Origin: Mycobacterium lacus
GTDB taxonomy: Bacteria > Actinomycetota > Actinomycetes > Mycobacteriales > Mycobacteriaceae
DNA: 64,000 bases
Assembly: GCF_010731535.1 (NCBI RefSeq)
Contig: NZ_AP022581.1
Location: forward strand, 2,365,952 to 2,429,951
Direction of reading: 5' to 3'
Positions 21,033 to 31,350 of the stretch are shown piece by piece. How positions within the stretch are numbered: position 1 is the first letter of the stretch; each line of letters starts with the position of its first letter. The notes under the pieces were generated by a model. That model had not been told where the DNA came from. It ran no database searches and saw only the letters and a list, made by a program, of their open reading frames with translations. The translations under genes were made by a program, and so were the position numbers.

Positions 21033-21052
<20 letters not shown>
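19481..21052 (+). CDS. CYTH-CHAD domain protein
   Basis: 523 aa; counterpart of Rv2226. N-terminal CYTH (triphosphate tunnel metalloenzyme) domain with the signature HLEVERKFEV (ExExK) at the start and RITLRRRTGG strands. C-terminal CHAD domain begins near residue 240 and has the repeated His helices HQMRVTTRKIRSLL and HRIRKRAKRLRYTAAATG, which bind polyphosphate in characterised members. The ATG at 19481 (MPANASKAARHLE) gives the natural N-terminus. The last codons overlap the 3' end of rnpB on the other strand. Confidence 0.9.
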
Positions 21053-21459
<407 letters not shown>

Positions 21460-21545
21460 CGATCACGCTACCCGCCGCGCAATGTCTCGGCCACCACGAT
21501 CCTTAGGGTGGACAGGACAGATCACCCACGACGGGAAGGATGCCG

Positions 21546-22256
21546 ATGCTCGGCTGGGACAAACGCGTCGCCGCGGGTGATTGGGACGCCATCACCGCCG
21601 GGATCAACGAGTATGGCGGAGCGCTGTTACCGCAGCTGATCACGCCCAGCGAGGCGGCGCGGCTGCGCGAGCTCTACGCCGACGACGGCCTGTTTCGCTC
21701 GACCATCGACATGGCGCCAAAGCGGTACGGTGCCGGGCAGTACCGCTACTTCCACGCCCCCTACCCCGAGCCGATCGAAGGGCTCAAGCAGGCGCTGTAT
21801 CCCCGGTTGCTGCCGATAGCCCGCGACTGGTGGGGCAAGCTGGGCCGGGACGTGCCCTGGCCGGACAGCCTCGACGATTGGTTGGCCACCTGCCATGCCG
21901 CCGGCCAGACCAGATCCACCGCCCTGATGTTGAAGTACGGCACCAACGACTGGAATGCCCTACACCAGGATCTTTACGGCGAGTTGGTATTCCCGCTTCA
22001 GGTGGTGATCAACCTCAGTGATCCGAACACCGACTACACCGGCGGCGAATTCTTGCTGGTCGAACAGCGTCCTCGTGCCCAATCCCGTGGCACCGCAACG
22101 CAATTGCCGCAGGGGCACGGGTACTTATTCACCACCCGGGATCGGCCGGTGCCCACGAAGCGGGGTTGGTCGGCGGCACCGGTGCGCCACGGGCTCTCGG
22201 CCGTCCGCTCAGGCGAACGCTATGCGATGGGGCTGATCTTTCACGATGCGGCGTGA
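21546..22256 (+). CDS. 2-oxoglutarate/Fe(II)-dependent dioxygenase-like protein
   Basis: 236 aa; position of Rv2227. The HxD iron motif is visible in ALHQDLYGELVFPLQ (near residue 140). A distal His and a 2OG-binding Arg are in PVRHGLSAVRSGERYAMGL, as in double-stranded beta-helix hydroxylases of the DUF2086/COG3826 type. The SD GGGAAGG at 21534-21540 is spaced for the ATG at 21546; the ATG at 21540 sits too close. The 3' end overlaps the convergent TetR gene by 16 bp. Substrate unknown. Confidence 0.75.
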   Translation: MLGWDKRVAAGDWDAITAGINEYGGALLPQLITPSEAARLRELYADDGLFRSTIDMAPKRYGAGQYRYFHAPYPEPIEGLKQALYPRLLPIARDWWGKLGRDVPWPDSLDDWLATCHAAGQTRSTALMLKYGTNDWNALHQDLYGELVFPLQVVINLSDPNTDYTGGEFLLVEQRPRAQSRGTATQLPQGHGYLFTTRDRPVPTKRGWSAAPVRHGLSAVRSGERYAMGLIFHDAA

Positions 22257-22933
22257 AGCGGCGGCCGGCCGAGTTCAGCGAGCTCCGGTAGCGGCTTGCT
22301 GCACAGCTCGTGTGCCTCCTCCGCGGACAGCCCAAAAAGTCGCAACAAGTCCTCCGTGACGAGGTCGGTGGCTTGGGCCTCGTTGCGCTCGGGTTGGTCT
22401 TGCAGCAATTGGCCCAGGCCCAGCAGCGCTCCCGCGGCGACGGCCATCGCCAGTTCGGGGTCTGCCGCCTGAAACCTGCCTGCCGCGGCGGCGGCGGCGA
22501 TGTCGCGCTTGGCGCGCGGCGCCAACCCCCGGTCGGCGGTGATCAGCGCCAGTCCGTGATTGAGCACGGTACGGCTGTCGGGCCGACGAAACATCCGTCC
22601 TGTCAGCCGAAAACTGCAGGCGAACGCTTCGGCCGGATCATCCAGCGGTGCCGTCAACTCATCGAGCAACGCCCCGTGGGCGTCAAGGACTTCGTTGATG
22701 GCGGCCTCGAAAAGCTGTTCCTTGCTCTCGAAGTGGTTGTAGAACGAGCCGACGCCGACGTCGGCGGCTTGGCTGATGTCCTGGACAGGCACATTGACCG
22801 TGCCGGCGGCGATGAAGCCTTGCGCGGCCTTGATCAGTGCCGCGCGGGTGCGCTGCTTGCGTCGTTCGAGGCGATTGAGCGGCTTGTCATCCTCGTCCAA
22901 TTGCTGCCTCCCACTTTCTCCCGCGGGCTTCAT
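22241..22933 (-). CDS. TetR-family transcriptional regulator
   Basis: 230 aa. Helix-turn-helix in the N-terminal part: ALIKAAQGFIAAGTVNVPVQDISQAADVGVGSFYNHFESKE has the classical layout, with VGVGSFYNHF as the recognition helix. The C-terminal ligand domain is not assignable. No obvious autoregulated partner is divergent from it; upstream lies an amidohydrolase fragment, which may once have been its target. I do not recall it at this place in M. tuberculosis. Confidence 0.88.
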   Translation of the reverse strand: MKPAGESGRQQLDEDDKPLNRLERRKQRTRAALIKAAQGFIAAGTVNVPVQDISQAADVGVGSFYNHFESKEQLFEAAINEVLDAHGALLDELTAPLDDPAEAFACSFRLTGRMFRRPDSRTVLNHGLALITADRGLAPRAKRDIAAAAAAGRFQAADPELAMAVAAGALLGLGQLLQDQPERNEAQATDLVTEDLLRLFGLSAEEAHELCSKPLPELAELGRPPLHAAS

Positions 22934-23047
22934 GCGTCAGAGTACCTCACTTATGAAGATTCCTTCAGTCAGGGTCGAAAGCGCCGATCCGTGTCGACTC
23001 GGGTGCGCCGGCGTTCGGGCATCATCGCCGTCCGGTCAGCGCAGTAG

Positions 23048-23278
23048 TCGCGCGGGGGACTGCTCACCGACATGTCCGTCGCCGCCGACCGTCCACTGAA
23101 CTGGAACCTGCTGGGTGTTTCGGTGGCGAACCCGGATGGGCACCAACGGCGGTTGTGCGCCCTCCAGGTCGCCGCCGAACACGGCGGCCGGGTGGTGCCG
23201 GTGACCCTGCCCCAAGCCATGACGATCCGGGCGTTTCGATCGCCCGCGGCACCGCCGGTCGAGTTCACTCCCGTTTAG
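23048..23278 (+). pseudogene. Internal fragment of an N-acyl-D-amino-acid deacylase/amidohydrolase
   Basis: About 75 codons. The stretch DRPLNWNLLGV...LQVAAEHGGRVVPVTLPQAMTIRAF matches the middle of mycobacterial D-aminoacylase-like amidohydrolases (GRPLNWN then GGRV..LT.P....M). The metal-binding N-terminal part and the C-terminal half are missing. An in-frame TAG lies at 23045-23047 just before the match. An ATG at 23072 could give a 68-aa product, but this would be a fragment. It is probably the remnant of a lost gene. The end overlaps the stop of the convergent RNase H gene by 4 bp. Confidence 0.55.
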
Positions 23279-24396
23279 AGATAGCCCGTCTGGTTGACCA
23301 GCCGCACCGATGACGCGCCATCGGAGTAGAACTCCGCGATGCTCAACGACGCCAGGTCAAGATGCAACCGGTAGAGGAGGCCGGCGCCGGCATCCAGCGC
23401 TAACCGCAGCAACATCTTGATCGGCGTGACGTGCGAGACCACCAGCACCGTCTCGCCTTCGTGCCCGGCGATGATCCGGTCGCGAGCCCTGAGCACCCGC
23501 TGAAGCACGTCCTCGAAGCTTTCACCACCCGGCGGCGTGGCGCTGGTGTCGTGCAGCCAGCGACGATGCAACTCGGGATCGCGCGCGGCGGCCTCGGCAA
23601 ACGTCAACCCCTCCCAGGCCCCGAAGTCGGTCTCGATCACGTCTTCATCGACGGTCACGTCCAGGCGCAGCGCCCGGGCGGCCGTCTCCGCGGTGTCCAA
23701 GGCCCGTTGCAGCGGCGACGAGACCACTGCGGCGATCCCGCCCTTCTGCGACAGGTACCGCGCCGCCAACCCCGCCTGCCGCCACCCCACTTCATTCAAT
23801 GCCGGGTCGCCGCGCCCCGAATAGCGGCGCTGCACCGAAAGCTCCGTCTGCCCGTGCCGTAACAACAGCAGCCGGGTGGGCGTCCCGCGGGCGCCGGTCC
23901 AGCCGGGAGCCGGCGGGGACTCCGTCGCAACCCTTCTGGCGGTCTCGGCAACCGGAACGGGCGCATTGTCGACCCTGACCGGATTGGTGGTGAGCGCCGC
24001 CGCGTCCATCGCCTCGTTGGCCAACCGATCGGCGTGCACGTTGCGGGACCGCGGAACCCACGTGTAGCTGATCCGGCGAAACCGCGCCGCCAGCGCCTGA
24101 GCCTGGGCGTGCAACTCCACCAAGTCGGGGTGCTTGACCTTCCAACGCCCGGCCATCTGCTCAACCACCAGCTTGGAGTCCATCAAGACCAGGGCTTCGG
24201 TGGCACCCATCTTCACGGCATCGTCCAAACCCGCTATCAGGCCCCGGTATTCGGCGACGTTGTTGGTCGCACGGCCGATAGCCTGCTTGCTCTCCGCCAC
24301 TATGGTCGAGCGGTCCGCGGTCCACACCACCGCGCCGTATCCGGCCGGCCCGGGGTTGCCCCGCGACCCGCCGTCAGCCTCGATGATGACTTTCAC
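23275..24396 (-). CDS. Bifunctional RNase HI/acid phosphatase (histidine phosphatase fusion)
   Basis: 373 aa; counterpart of Rv2228c. Residues 1-140 are an RNase HI domain with the metal ligands in IIEADGGSRGNPG, NNVAEYRGL, LMDSKLVVEQM and a final HADRLAN. Residues about 165-373 are a phosphoglycerate-mutase-like phosphatase with RLLLLRHGQTELS, the phosphohistidine motif, and VVSHVTPIKMLL. The M. tuberculosis protein has RNase H and CobC-like alpha-ribazole phosphatase activity, which fits the cobalamin genes nearby. The GTG at 24396 overlaps the stop of the preceding gene (GTGA). Confidence 0.93.
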   Translation of the reverse strand: MKVIIEADGGSRGNPGPAGYGAVVWTADRSTIVAESKQAIGRATNNVAEYRGLIAGLDDAVKMGATEALVLMDSKLVVEQMAGRWKVKHPDLVELHAQAQALAARFRRISYTWVPRSRNVHADRLANEAMDAAALTTNPVRVDNAPVPVAETARRVATESPPAPGWTGARGTPTRLLLLRHGQTELSVQRRYSGRGDPALNEVGWRQAGLAARYLSQKGGIAAVVSSPLQRALDTAETAARALRLDVTVDEDVIETDFGAWEGLTFAEAAARDPELHRRWLHDTSATPPGGESFEDVLQRVLRARDRIIAGHEGETVLVVSHVTPIKMLLRLALDAGAGLLYRLHLDLASLSIAEFYSDGASSVRLVNQTGYL

Positions 24397-25130
24397 TGCT
24401 CGAATCCCTTGACCCGCAACAGGATCGCACCACATTCCGGACACCGCACCACATCGTCCTCGGCTGCCGCCGTGATGCGGGCCAGCTCGCCACGGCCGAT
24501 CTCGATCCGGCAGGCACCGCACCGATGTCCCTGCAACAGCCCGGCCCCCGGCCCGCCCCTGGCGCGTTGCCGTTCGTAGAGCGCCGAAAGATCGGGGTCC
24601 AGCGTCGCGTGTAGCGCGTCGCGGCGCGACGAACGTTCGTTGCGGGCCTGGTCGATCTCGGCGAGCGCGGCGTCGAGTTCCTGCTGGGCGCTGGCCAGGT
24701 CGGCCTGCAACTTCTCGATCACCGCCAACTCGGCGGCCTGCTGGGCCGCCAGCTCCTCGCGGCGCTCCATCACCTCCAGCAGCGAATCTTCGAGGCTGGT
24801 CTGCCGGCGAACCAGGGTCTCCAGTTCGTGCTGCAGGTCGGTCAATTGCTTGGCGTCGGTCGCCCCCGACTTGAGTAACAACCGGTCCCGGTCTTCGCGC
24901 TGGCGCACCGCGTCGATCTCAGACTCAAGACGCGAGACCTGGGTGTCCAAGTCCGCCAAGGCGATTCGCACGGCTGCCAGCCGGTCGTTGGCGGCGCTGT
25001 GCTCGAGCCGTACCCGCTCGTGGGCCTCCCGCTGCGGCAGATGGGAAGCGCGGTGTGCGATCCGAGACAGCTCAGCGTCCAGCTTCGACAACTCCAGCAG
25101 CGAACGTTGCTGTGCTACTTCGGCTTTCAT
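24393..25130 (-). CDS. Coiled-coil zinc-ribbon protein
   Basis: 245 aa; counterpart of Rv2229c. A long coiled coil spans about residues 10-190 (heptad-rich [16 protein letters not shown]... and [21 protein letters not shown]). A C-terminal C4 zinc ribbon follows, with CGAC and CPEC pairs. Start and stop both overlap neighbours by 4 bp, so it is part of a coupled operon cobC - Nif3 - this gene - RNase H. Molecular role unknown; the fold suggests nucleic-acid or protein scaffolding. Confidence 0.88.
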   Translation of the reverse strand: MKAEVAQQRSLLELSKLDAELSRIAHRASHLPQREAHERVRLEHSAANDRLAAVRIALADLDTQVSRLESEIDAVRQREDRDRLLLKSGATDAKQLTDLQHELETLVRRQTSLEDSLLEVMERREELAAQQAAELAVIEKLQADLASAQQELDAALAEIDQARNERSSRRDALHATLDPDLSALYERQRARGGPGAGLLQGHRCGACRIEIGRGELARITAAAEDDVVRCPECGAILLRVKGFEQ

Positions 25131-26278
25131 GACCGATCTCTCCCAGTCTCGCCCGCCCGTGAAGTGTCCAAGTTCCACGGATCGGTGCGGATGGCGCACA
25201 CCCGCACCGGTAGCTCCGCGCCGAATCGGGACTGCAACACGCCGGCCGCCTGGTCACACCAAGGAAATTCGCTTGCCCAATGCGCGACGTCGATCAGGGC
25301 GACATCCGAGGCCCGGCAATGCTCGTCGGCCGGGTGGTGCCGCAAATCGGCCGTGACATACGCCTGCACACCCGCGGCGGCGGCGGCGCCCAGTAACGAG
25401 TCCCCGGCGCCACCGCAGACCGCGACCCGTGATACGGGCATGTCGGGATCCCCGGCTGCGCGCACGCCGGAGGATGTCTGCGGCAATGCGGCGCCGACGC
25501 GAGCGACGAAGGCGCGCAGCGGTTCGGGTTGTGGCAGTGAGCCGATGCGGCCCAGCCCGGCTTGGGTGGGCGGCGGAACCAGCGCGAAGATGTCGAACGC
25601 CGGTTCCTCGTACGGATGCGCGGCGCGCATCGCCGACAATACGGCGGCCCGCACTCGCGCGGGCGCGACGACCTCGACCCGGTCTTCGGCCACCTGCTCG
25701 ACGGTGCCGATGCTGCCTACCGTCGGCGACGCCCCTTCCTGCGGCAGAAACTGCCCGGTACCGCTGGCGCTCCAGCTGCAGTGCGCATAGTCACCGATGT
25801 GGCCGGCGCCGGCCTCAAACACCGCCGCCCGCACCGCTTCTGCGTGCTCGCGCGGCACATAGATGACCCACTTGTCCCGATCGGACGCGGCCGGCACCGG
25901 CTCGAGCACGGCTTCGACGGTGAGGCCAAGGGCGTGCGCCAGCGCGTCGGACACGCCCGGTGACGCCGAGTCGGCGTTGGTGTGCGCGGTGAACAGGGAG
26001 CGCCCGGTTCGGATCAGGCGGTGCACGAGCGCGCCCTTGGGCGTGCTGGCCGCAACGGTATCGACCCCGCGCAACAGCAACGGGTGATGGGCCAACAGCA
26101 GGCCGGCCTGCGGAACCTGGTCGACGACCGCCGGCGTCGCATCGACGGCGATCGTCACCGAGTCCAGCACATCCTCGGGGTCGCCACACACCAGGCCGAC
26201 CGAATCCCACGACTGAGCAAGTTGCGGTGGGTAGGCCTCGTCTAGCACCTCGATGACGTCGCACAGGCGCACACTCAC
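25127..26278 (-). CDS. Nif3/DUF34 family metal-binding protein
   Basis: 383 aa with a GTG start; counterpart of Rv2230c. The N-terminal Nif3 half has [12 protein letters not shown] and [12 protein letters not shown]. The C-terminal half has [12 protein letters not shown] and DVAHWASEF, giving His and Asp/Glu ligands for a dinuclear metal site. A PII-like insertion ([13 protein letters not shown]) lies between, as in the longer members. Recently associated with GTP cyclohydrolase-like or metal-insertion roles, without firm proof. Overlaps both neighbours by 4 bp (GTGA and ATGA). Confidence 0.9.
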   Translation of the reverse strand: MSVRLCDVIEVLDEAYPPQLAQSWDSVGLVCGDPEDVLDSVTIAVDATPAVVDQVPQAGLLLAHHPLLLRGVDTVAASTPKGALVHRLIRTGRSLFTAHTNADSASPGVSDALAHALGLTVEAVLEPVPAASDRDKWVIYVPREHAEAVRAAVFEAGAGHIGDYAHCSWSASGTGQFLPQEGASPTVGSIGTVEQVAEDRVEVVAPARVRAAVLSAMRAAHPYEEPAFDIFALVPPPTQAGLGRIGSLPQPEPLRAFVARVGAALPQTSSGVRAAGDPDMPVSRVAVCGGAGDSLLGAAAAAGVQAYVTADLRHHPADEHCRASDVALIDVAHWASEFPWCDQAAGVLQSRFGAELPVRVCAIRTDPWNLDTSRAGETGRDRS

Positions 26279-27306
26279 CGCAGCACCTCCGCGATCGCGT
26301 CGGTCAGCAGCGGCCACTCCGGGCGCACCGCCGCCCGCAGATACCGATCGTCCAGGCCGACGAAGGTATCACAGCGGCGTACCGCAATTCCCTTGTCGTG
26401 CAGGTGTTTTCGTATCATCTCGGCGCCGGGTGTGCGGAACAGCACGAACGGGGCCCGACCCTCGATCACGTCGACACCCACGCATTGCAGGCCGGCCGCC
26501 AGCTGCGCACGCAGCGCGGCCAACCGCGCGGCATCGGCGGCCGCGTCAGCCACGGCTTGGGGAGCGCAGCAAGCCGCGATGGCCGTCAGTTGCAGCGTGC
26601 CCAGCGGCCAGTGCGCACGCTGCGCGGTCAATCGGGCCAGCACATCCGGCGAGCCGAGGGCATAGCCCACCCGCAGCCCGGCCAGCGACCAGGTCTTGGT
26701 CAGACTGCGCAGCACCAGCACGTCGGGCAGCGCGTCACCGGCCAGCGACTGCGGCTCGCCGGGAATCGAATCCGCGAACGCCTCGTCGACCACGAGAATG
26801 CGCCCGGGCCGGCGCAATGCGAGGAGCTGTTCGCGGGTGTGCAGCACCGAGGTGGGGTTGGTCGGATTGCCCACCACGACCAGGTCGGCGTCGTCGGGCA
26901 CCTGCGCACCGTCCAGGCTGAACGGCGGATCGAGCACGACGTGGTGCACCCGCACTCCAGCGGCGGTCAGGGCGGCGGCCGGCTCGGTGAACGCCGGCGC
27001 GACGATCGCCGCCCGCGCCGGACGCAGGTTGCTCAGCAGCCCGAACCCCTCTGCCGCCCCCGCCAGCGGCATCACCTCATCGCGGGCGCGGCGGTGACGG
27101 GCCGCCACCGCGTCTTGTGCGCGGTGGACATCGTCAGCGCTTGGGTAGCGCGCCAGGTCCGGCAGCCGCGCGGCCAGCCGCTGCACCAGCCACGCCGGCG
27201 GTTGGGCATGACGGACGTTGACGGCGAAATCCAGCATGCCGGGCGCGGCGGCCTGATCGCCGTGGTAACGCGCCGCCGCGAGCGGGCTTATGTCAAGACT
27301 CGCCAC
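26275..27306 (-). CDS. cobC: Aminotransferase-like CobC (threonine-phosphate decarboxylase type)
   Basis: 343 aa, fold-type I PLP enzyme of the cobalamin pathway; counterpart of Rv2231c. The PLP Lys is in [25 protein letters not shown] and VVDEAFAD supply cofactor contacts. Expected to make aminopropanol phosphate or attach it in the nucleotide-loop assembly. The start is the GTG at 27306. First gene of a four-gene chain with overlapping ends. The annotation cobC follows M. tuberculosis usage; the exact substrate is by homology. Confidence 0.85.
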   Translation of the reverse strand: MASLDISPLAAARYHGDQAAAPGMLDFAVNVRHAQPPAWLVQRLAARLPDLARYPSADDVHRAQDAVAARHRRARDEVMPLAGAAEGFGLLSNLRPARAAIVAPAFTEPAAALTAAGVRVHHVVLDPPFSLDGAQVPDDADLVVVGNPTNPTSVLHTREQLLALRRPGRILVVDEAFADSIPGEPQSLAGDALPDVLVLRSLTKTWSLAGLRVGYALGSPDVLARLTAQRAHWPLGTLQLTAIAACCAPQAVADAAADAARLAALRAQLAAGLQCVGVDVIEGRAPFVLFRTPGAEMIRKHLHDKGIAVRRCDTFVGLDDRYLRAAVRPEWPLLTDAIAEVLR

Positions 27307-27561
27307 AGCGTCAAACAGTAGTGGGCCAGTGCGTTAGCGAGGAATCCAGAGCATCGCCGCCGAGCCATAGGGGTTGGCATGCGCGTACCTGCGCACTGGT
27401 GCAGCGCAACACGTCGCGGCGAAATCAAAGGTCGTCGGGCAACGGGGCATCAAAATCATCGGGCACCGTGTACACGCCTCGATCGATACCCAAGCGGCGC
27501 CCGTCAAGGGGCGTGCAAGATCGACAGACGAGCCGACCGTGCAACCAAACCATCAACGACA

Positions 27562-28266
27562 ATGGCAAGCGTGACCGACACCATGGCGGGCAGGACCGAA
27601 TCGCAGGGAGACCCCGCGGCCGCGACGCCGCAGCTCGTAATCTTCGACCTCGACGGCACCCTCACGGACTCCGCGGATGGGATTGTCGCCAGCTTCCGCC
27701 ACGCGCTCGATCGGGTCGGTGCCGCTGTGCCGGACGGTGATTTGGCCGCCCGGATCGTCGGCCCCCCGATGGACGAAACATTGCACGCGATGGAGCTCGG
27801 CGAGTACACCGGAGAGGCTATCGCGGCCTTCCGGGCCGAGTACGGCACCCGCGGCTGGGCGATGAACAGCCTGTACGACGGGATCGCTCCGCTACTGGCC
27901 GACCTGAGCGCCGCCGGTGTCCGGCTGGCCGTGGCCACCTCCAAGCTGGAACCGACGGCGCGACGCATCCTCGCCCATTTCGGGCTTGAGAGGCATTTCG
28001 AGGTCATCGCCGGCGCGAGTCCGGACGGCACCCGCCGCAGCAAGGCCGAGGTGCTGGCGCACGCGCTCGCACAGCTGCAGCCGGTGCCCGAGCGCGTGCT
28101 CATGGTCGGTGACCGCAGCCACGACGTCGACGGGGCGGCCGCGCACGGCATCGACGCGCTGGTGGTCGGCTGGGGCTATGGGCGAGCCGACTTCGCCGAC
28201 GGCAGCGCGCCGACGGCAACGCACGTAGGGACCGTCGACGAGCTGCGGAGGGCGTTGGGTGTCTGA
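27562..28266 (+). CDS. ptkA: HAD-family protein tyrosine kinase PtkA
   Basis: 234 aa from the ATG at 27562; counterpart of Rv2232. HAD motif I FDLDGTLTDS, motif II ATSK and motif IV VGDRSHDVDGA are intact. In M. tuberculosis PtkA autophosphorylates and phosphorylates PtpA on two tyrosines, and has a disordered N-terminal tail. Here the frame stays open upstream to 27379 and could add 61 basic, low-complexity residues, so the true start is uncertain. Overlaps ptpA by 8 bp. Confidence 0.85.
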   Translation: MASVTDTMAGRTESQGDPAAATPQLVIFDLDGTLTDSADGIVASFRHALDRVGAAVPDGDLAARIVGPPMDETLHAMELGEYTGEAIAAFRAEYGTRGWAMNSLYDGIAPLLADLSAAGVRLAVATSKLEPTARRILAHFGLERHFEVIAGASPDGTRRSKAEVLAHALAQLQPVPERVLMVGDRSHDVDGAAAHGIDALVVGWGYGRADFADGSAPTATHVGTVDELRRALGV

Positions 28267-28750
28267 TCCGTTACACGTGACGTTCGTCTGTACCGGCAAC
28301 ATCTGCCGTTCGGCGATGGCCGAGAAGGTGTTCGCCGACCAGCTCCGTCGGCGCGGCCTGGGCGACGCGGTGCGGGTGACCAGCGCGGGCACCGGCAACT
28401 GGCACGTCGGCGACGGCGCCGACGAGCGCGCGACCCGGGTTCTGCGTGCCCACGGCTATCCCACCGGGCACCGGGCCGCGCAGCTGGACGCCGACCACCT
28501 GTCGGCCGATCTGGTGGTGGCCTTGGGCCGCAACCATGTTCGGATGCTGCGAATGCTGGGCGTCGAGGAGGCCCGGATACGGATGCTGCGATCCTTTGAC
28601 CCACGGTCAGGTCCCTATGCCCTCGACGTCGAGGACCCGTACTACGGCGACTACCACGACTTCGAGGAGGTTTTGGCCGTCATCGAGGCGGCCCTGCCCG
28701 GCCTGCACGACTGGGTAGACGAGCGACTCGGTCAGGACGGCCAGGGGTGA
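28259..28750 (+). CDS. ptpA: Low-molecular-weight protein tyrosine phosphatase PtpA
   Basis: 163 aa, the family length. P-loop CTGNICRS with catalytic Cys11 and Arg17; general acid Asp126 in the DPYYGDY loop. The two PtkA target tyrosines (128 and 129) are conserved. In M. tuberculosis PtpA is secreted into macrophages, where it dephosphorylates VPS33B and blocks phagosome acidification. GTG start at 28259 inside the end of ptkA. The stop overlaps the next start. Confidence 0.95.
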   Translation: MSDPLHVTFVCTGNICRSAMAEKVFADQLRRRGLGDAVRVTSAGTGNWHVGDGADERATRVLRAHGYPTGHRAAQLDADHLSADLVVALGRNHVRMLRMLGVEEARIRMLRSFDPRSGPYALDVEDPYYGDYHDFEEVLAVIEAALPGLHDWVDERLGQDGQG

Positions 28751-29562
28751 TGCGCCGCCTGGCTTTCCTGCTGCGGCCCGGATGGATAGCGCTGGCCCTG
28801 GTGGTCGTCGCGTTCACCTACCTGTGCTTCATGGTGCTCGCGCCGTGGCAGCTGGGAAAGAACACCAGGACATCGCGGGAAAACCACCAGATCGAGTATT
28901 CCCTCAACACTCCCCCCGTATCGCTGAAAACCCTGTTACCGCAGCAGGATTCGACGGCGCGGGACGCACAGTGGCGCAGGGTCACGGCGACCGGGCATTA
29001 CCTGGCGGACGTGCAGGTGCTGGCGCGGTTGCGGGTGGTCGAGGGCGACCCGGCGTTCGAGGTGCTGGCGCCCTTCGTCGTCGACGGCGGACCGACCGTC
29101 CTGGTCGACCGGGGGTACGTGCGGCCCGAGCGCGGCTCCCACGTGCCACCGATCCCCCGCCCGCCGGAGCAAACCGTGACCATCACAGCCCGGCTGCGTG
29201 ACTCCGAGCCGACCGCCCGGGGCAAGGATCCGTTCACCGGAGACGGTGTCCGGCAGGTGTATTCGATCAACACCGGACAGGTGGCCGCGTTGACGGCAAT
29301 CCCGCTGGCCGGCTCGTATCTGCAGCTGGTCGAGGGCCAACCCGGCGGGCTTGGCGTGATCGGCGTGCCGCATCTGGACGCCGGGCCATTCCTGTCCTAC
29401 GGCATCCAGTGGATCTCGTTCGGCATCCTCGCACCGATCGGATTGGGCTATTTCGTCTACTCCGAGATCCGCGCCCACCGCAAGGAGAAACCGGCGCCGC
29501 CGTCGGACAAGTCGATGACGGTCGAGGAGAAGCTCGCCGACCGCTACGGCCGTCGGCGCTGA
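28750..29562 (+). CDS. SURF1-family cytochrome oxidase assembly protein
   Basis: 270 aa; counterpart of Rv2235. An N-terminal transmembrane span (about 11-32, WIALALVVVAFTYLCFMVLA) begins the family motif PWQLGKN. A large extracytoplasmic domain has VLVDRGYV, and a second span lies near 221-240 before a charged cytoplasmic tail. SURF1 helps assemble the aa3-type oxidase, probably haem a insertion. The ATG at 28750 overlaps the ptpA stop (TGATG). Convergent with cobD, overlapping by 19 bp. Confidence 0.9.
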   Translation: MRRLAFLLRPGWIALALVVVAFTYLCFMVLAPWQLGKNTRTSRENHQIEYSLNTPPVSLKTLLPQQDSTARDAQWRRVTATGHYLADVQVLARLRVVEGDPAFEVLAPFVVDGGPTVLVDRGYVRPERGSHVPPIPRPPEQTVTITARLRDSEPTARGKDPFTGDGVRQVYSINTGQVAALTAIPLAGSYLQLVEGQPGGLGVIGVPHLDAGPFLSYGIQWISFGILAPIGLGYFVYSEIRAHRKEKPAPPSDKSMTVEEKLADRYGRRR

Positions 29563-30482
29563 AGACACAGCCCGACGACCACGGCGGCGCCCGCCTGTAC
29601 CGCCCGCGACAACACCACCGCGCGACGCAGATCGGCCACGGTGGGTGGCGGACCATCGCCGAGGGTGGGCCGGATCTGCAGCTCGTGACGGTACTGGGTG
29701 GGCCCCCCGAGCCGCACGCGAAGGGCCCCGGCAAAGGCCGCCTCGACCACTCCGGCGTTGGGGCTCGGATGCCTGGAGGCATCCCGTCGCCAGGCCCGCA
29801 CCGCGCCCGACGGTGATCCACCGACGATCGGCGCGCACACCACCACCAGCAATGCCGTCGCACGCGCGCCGACATAGTTGGCCAGGTCATCCAATCGCGC
29901 TGCGGCCCAGCCGAATCGGAGATAGCGCGGCGAACGGTAGCCGGTCATCGAGTCCAAGGTGTTGACGGCGCGATACCCCAAGGCCGCCGGCGCTCCCCCG
30001 ACCGCCGCCCACAGCAGCGGTGCCACCTCGGCGTCGGACGTGTTCTCCGCCACCGATTCCAGCGCCGCGCGTGTCAGGCCGTCGCGGTCGAGTCGGCCCG
30101 GATCGCGCCCACACAGCGACGGCAACAGCCGTCGGGCGGCCTCGACGTCGCCGCGGTCCAGCAACTCCGACATCCGCAGGCCAGTGCGCGCCAACGAGGT
30201 GCCGCCCAGCGATACCCAAGTGGCGCCCGCGGTGGCCGCCATGGTCCAGAACCGGCCCCGGCGTTGCAGGGCCGCACCCAGCAGAACCGCCGCACCGACT
30301 GCCAGGCCCACGTGAACCGCGCCGGCGATCTTGCTGTCGCGGTAGGTGACCCGCTCCAACTCCGCGGCCGCTCGACCGAACAACGCGACCGGATGACCTC
30401 TCTTCGGGTCACCCAGCACGAGGTCGGCCAGGTAGCCGACCAACACGCCGATGATCCGGGCCTGCCCTGTCGACGCAAACAC
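29544..30482 (-). CDS. cobD: Adenosylcobinamide-phosphate synthase CobD/CbiB
   Basis: 312 aa integral membrane protein of cobalamin nucleotide-loop assembly, joining aminopropanol (phosphate) to cobyric acid. Family blocks visible: [15 protein letters not shown] at the N-terminus, [38 protein letters not shown] and [17 protein letters not shown]. Several hydrophobic spans are present. GTG start at 30482. Works with cobC (26275) in the same pathway. Confidence 0.93.
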   Translation of the reverse strand: MFASTGQARIIGVLVGYLADLVLGDPKRGHPVALFGRAAAELERVTYRDSKIAGAVHVGLAVGAAVLLGAALQRRGRFWTMAATAGATWVSLGGTSLARTGLRMSELLDRGDVEAARRLLPSLCGRDPGRLDRDGLTRAALESVAENTSDAEVAPLLWAAVGGAPAALGYRAVNTLDSMTGYRSPRYLRFGWAAARLDDLANYVGARATALLVVVCAPIVGGSPSGAVRAWRRDASRHPSPNAGVVEAAFAGALRVRLGGPTQYRHELQIRPTLGDGPPPTVADLRRAVVLSRAVQAGAAVVVGLCLQRRRP

Positions 30483-30534
30483 CCCGGCAGCGTCTCACAC
30501 GTGGTCTACTCGAACCTATGAGGCAGCTGTCACC

Positions 30535-31350
30535 ATGAGGCGGCCCGCAACCCGGGTCGCCGACCTGTTGAACCCGGCGGCGTTGTTGCTGCCGGCCGCG
30601 AATGTGATCATGCAGCTGTCGATGCCGGGCGTCGGTTATGGCGTGCTGGAAAGTCCGGTGGACAGCGGCAATGTCTACAAGCATCCGTACAAGCGCGCCC
30701 GCACCACCGGCACCTACCTGGCGGTCGCGACCACCGGGACCGAATCCGACCGCGCCCTGATCCGCGGCGCCGTGGACATCGCGCACCGGCAGGTTCGGTC
30801 GACGTCGTCGAGCCCGGTGTCCTACAACGCATTCGACCCCAAGCTGCAGCTGTGGGTGGCCTCGTGCCTGTACCGCTACTTCGTCGACCAGCACGAGTTC
30901 CTGCATGGCCCGCTGGACGACAGCGCCGCCGACGCCGTCTATCGCGACGCCAGACGGTTGGGGACCACGCTGCAGGTGCCCGAGCACATGTGGCCGCCGG
31001 ACCGGGGCGCCTTCGACGAGTACTGGAAGCGCACGCTAGACGAGCTGCGGATCGACCCGCCGGTGCGAGAGCATCTTCGCGGGGTGGCCTCGATGGCGTT
31101 TCTGCCGTGGCCGTTACGCGCGCTGGCGGGCCCGTTCAACCTGTTTGCGACCACGGGGTTTTTGGCGCCGGAGTTCCGGGCGATGATGCAGCTGGATTGG
31201 TCGCAGTCCCAGCAACGCCGGTTCGAGTGGCTGCTGTCCGCCCTGCGGCTGGCCGACCGGCTGATCCCGCATCGGGCGTGGCTGTTCACCTATCGGCTCT
31301 ACCTGTGGGACATGCGGTTTCGCGCGCGTCGCGGCTGGCGGATCGTCTAA
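30535..31350 (+). CDS. DUF2236 (MpaB/latex-clearing-protein-like) oxygenase family protein
   Basis: 271 aa; position of Rv2237. Conserved family blocks: an [16 protein letters not shown] start, [27 protein letters not shown] and a C-terminal [25 protein letters not shown]2236 proteins bind haem b through His and some cleave polyisoprene; no substrate is known for the mycobacterial ones. The ATG at 30535 was preferred over an upstream frame starting inside cobD. The 5' region overlaps the cobD promoter. Confidence 0.8.
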   Translation: MRRPATRVADLLNPAALLLPAANVIMQLSMPGVGYGVLESPVDSGNVYKHPYKRARTTGTYLAVATTGTESDRALIRGAVDIAHRQVRSTSSSPVSYNAFDPKLQLWVASCLYRYFVDQHEFLHGPLDDSAADAVYRDARRLGTTLQVPEHMWPPDRGAFDEYWKRTLDELRIDPPVREHLRGVASMAFLPWPLRALAGPFNLFATTGFLAPEFRAMMQLDWSQSQQRRFEWLLSALRLADRLIPHRAWLFTYRLYLWDMRFRARRGWRIV

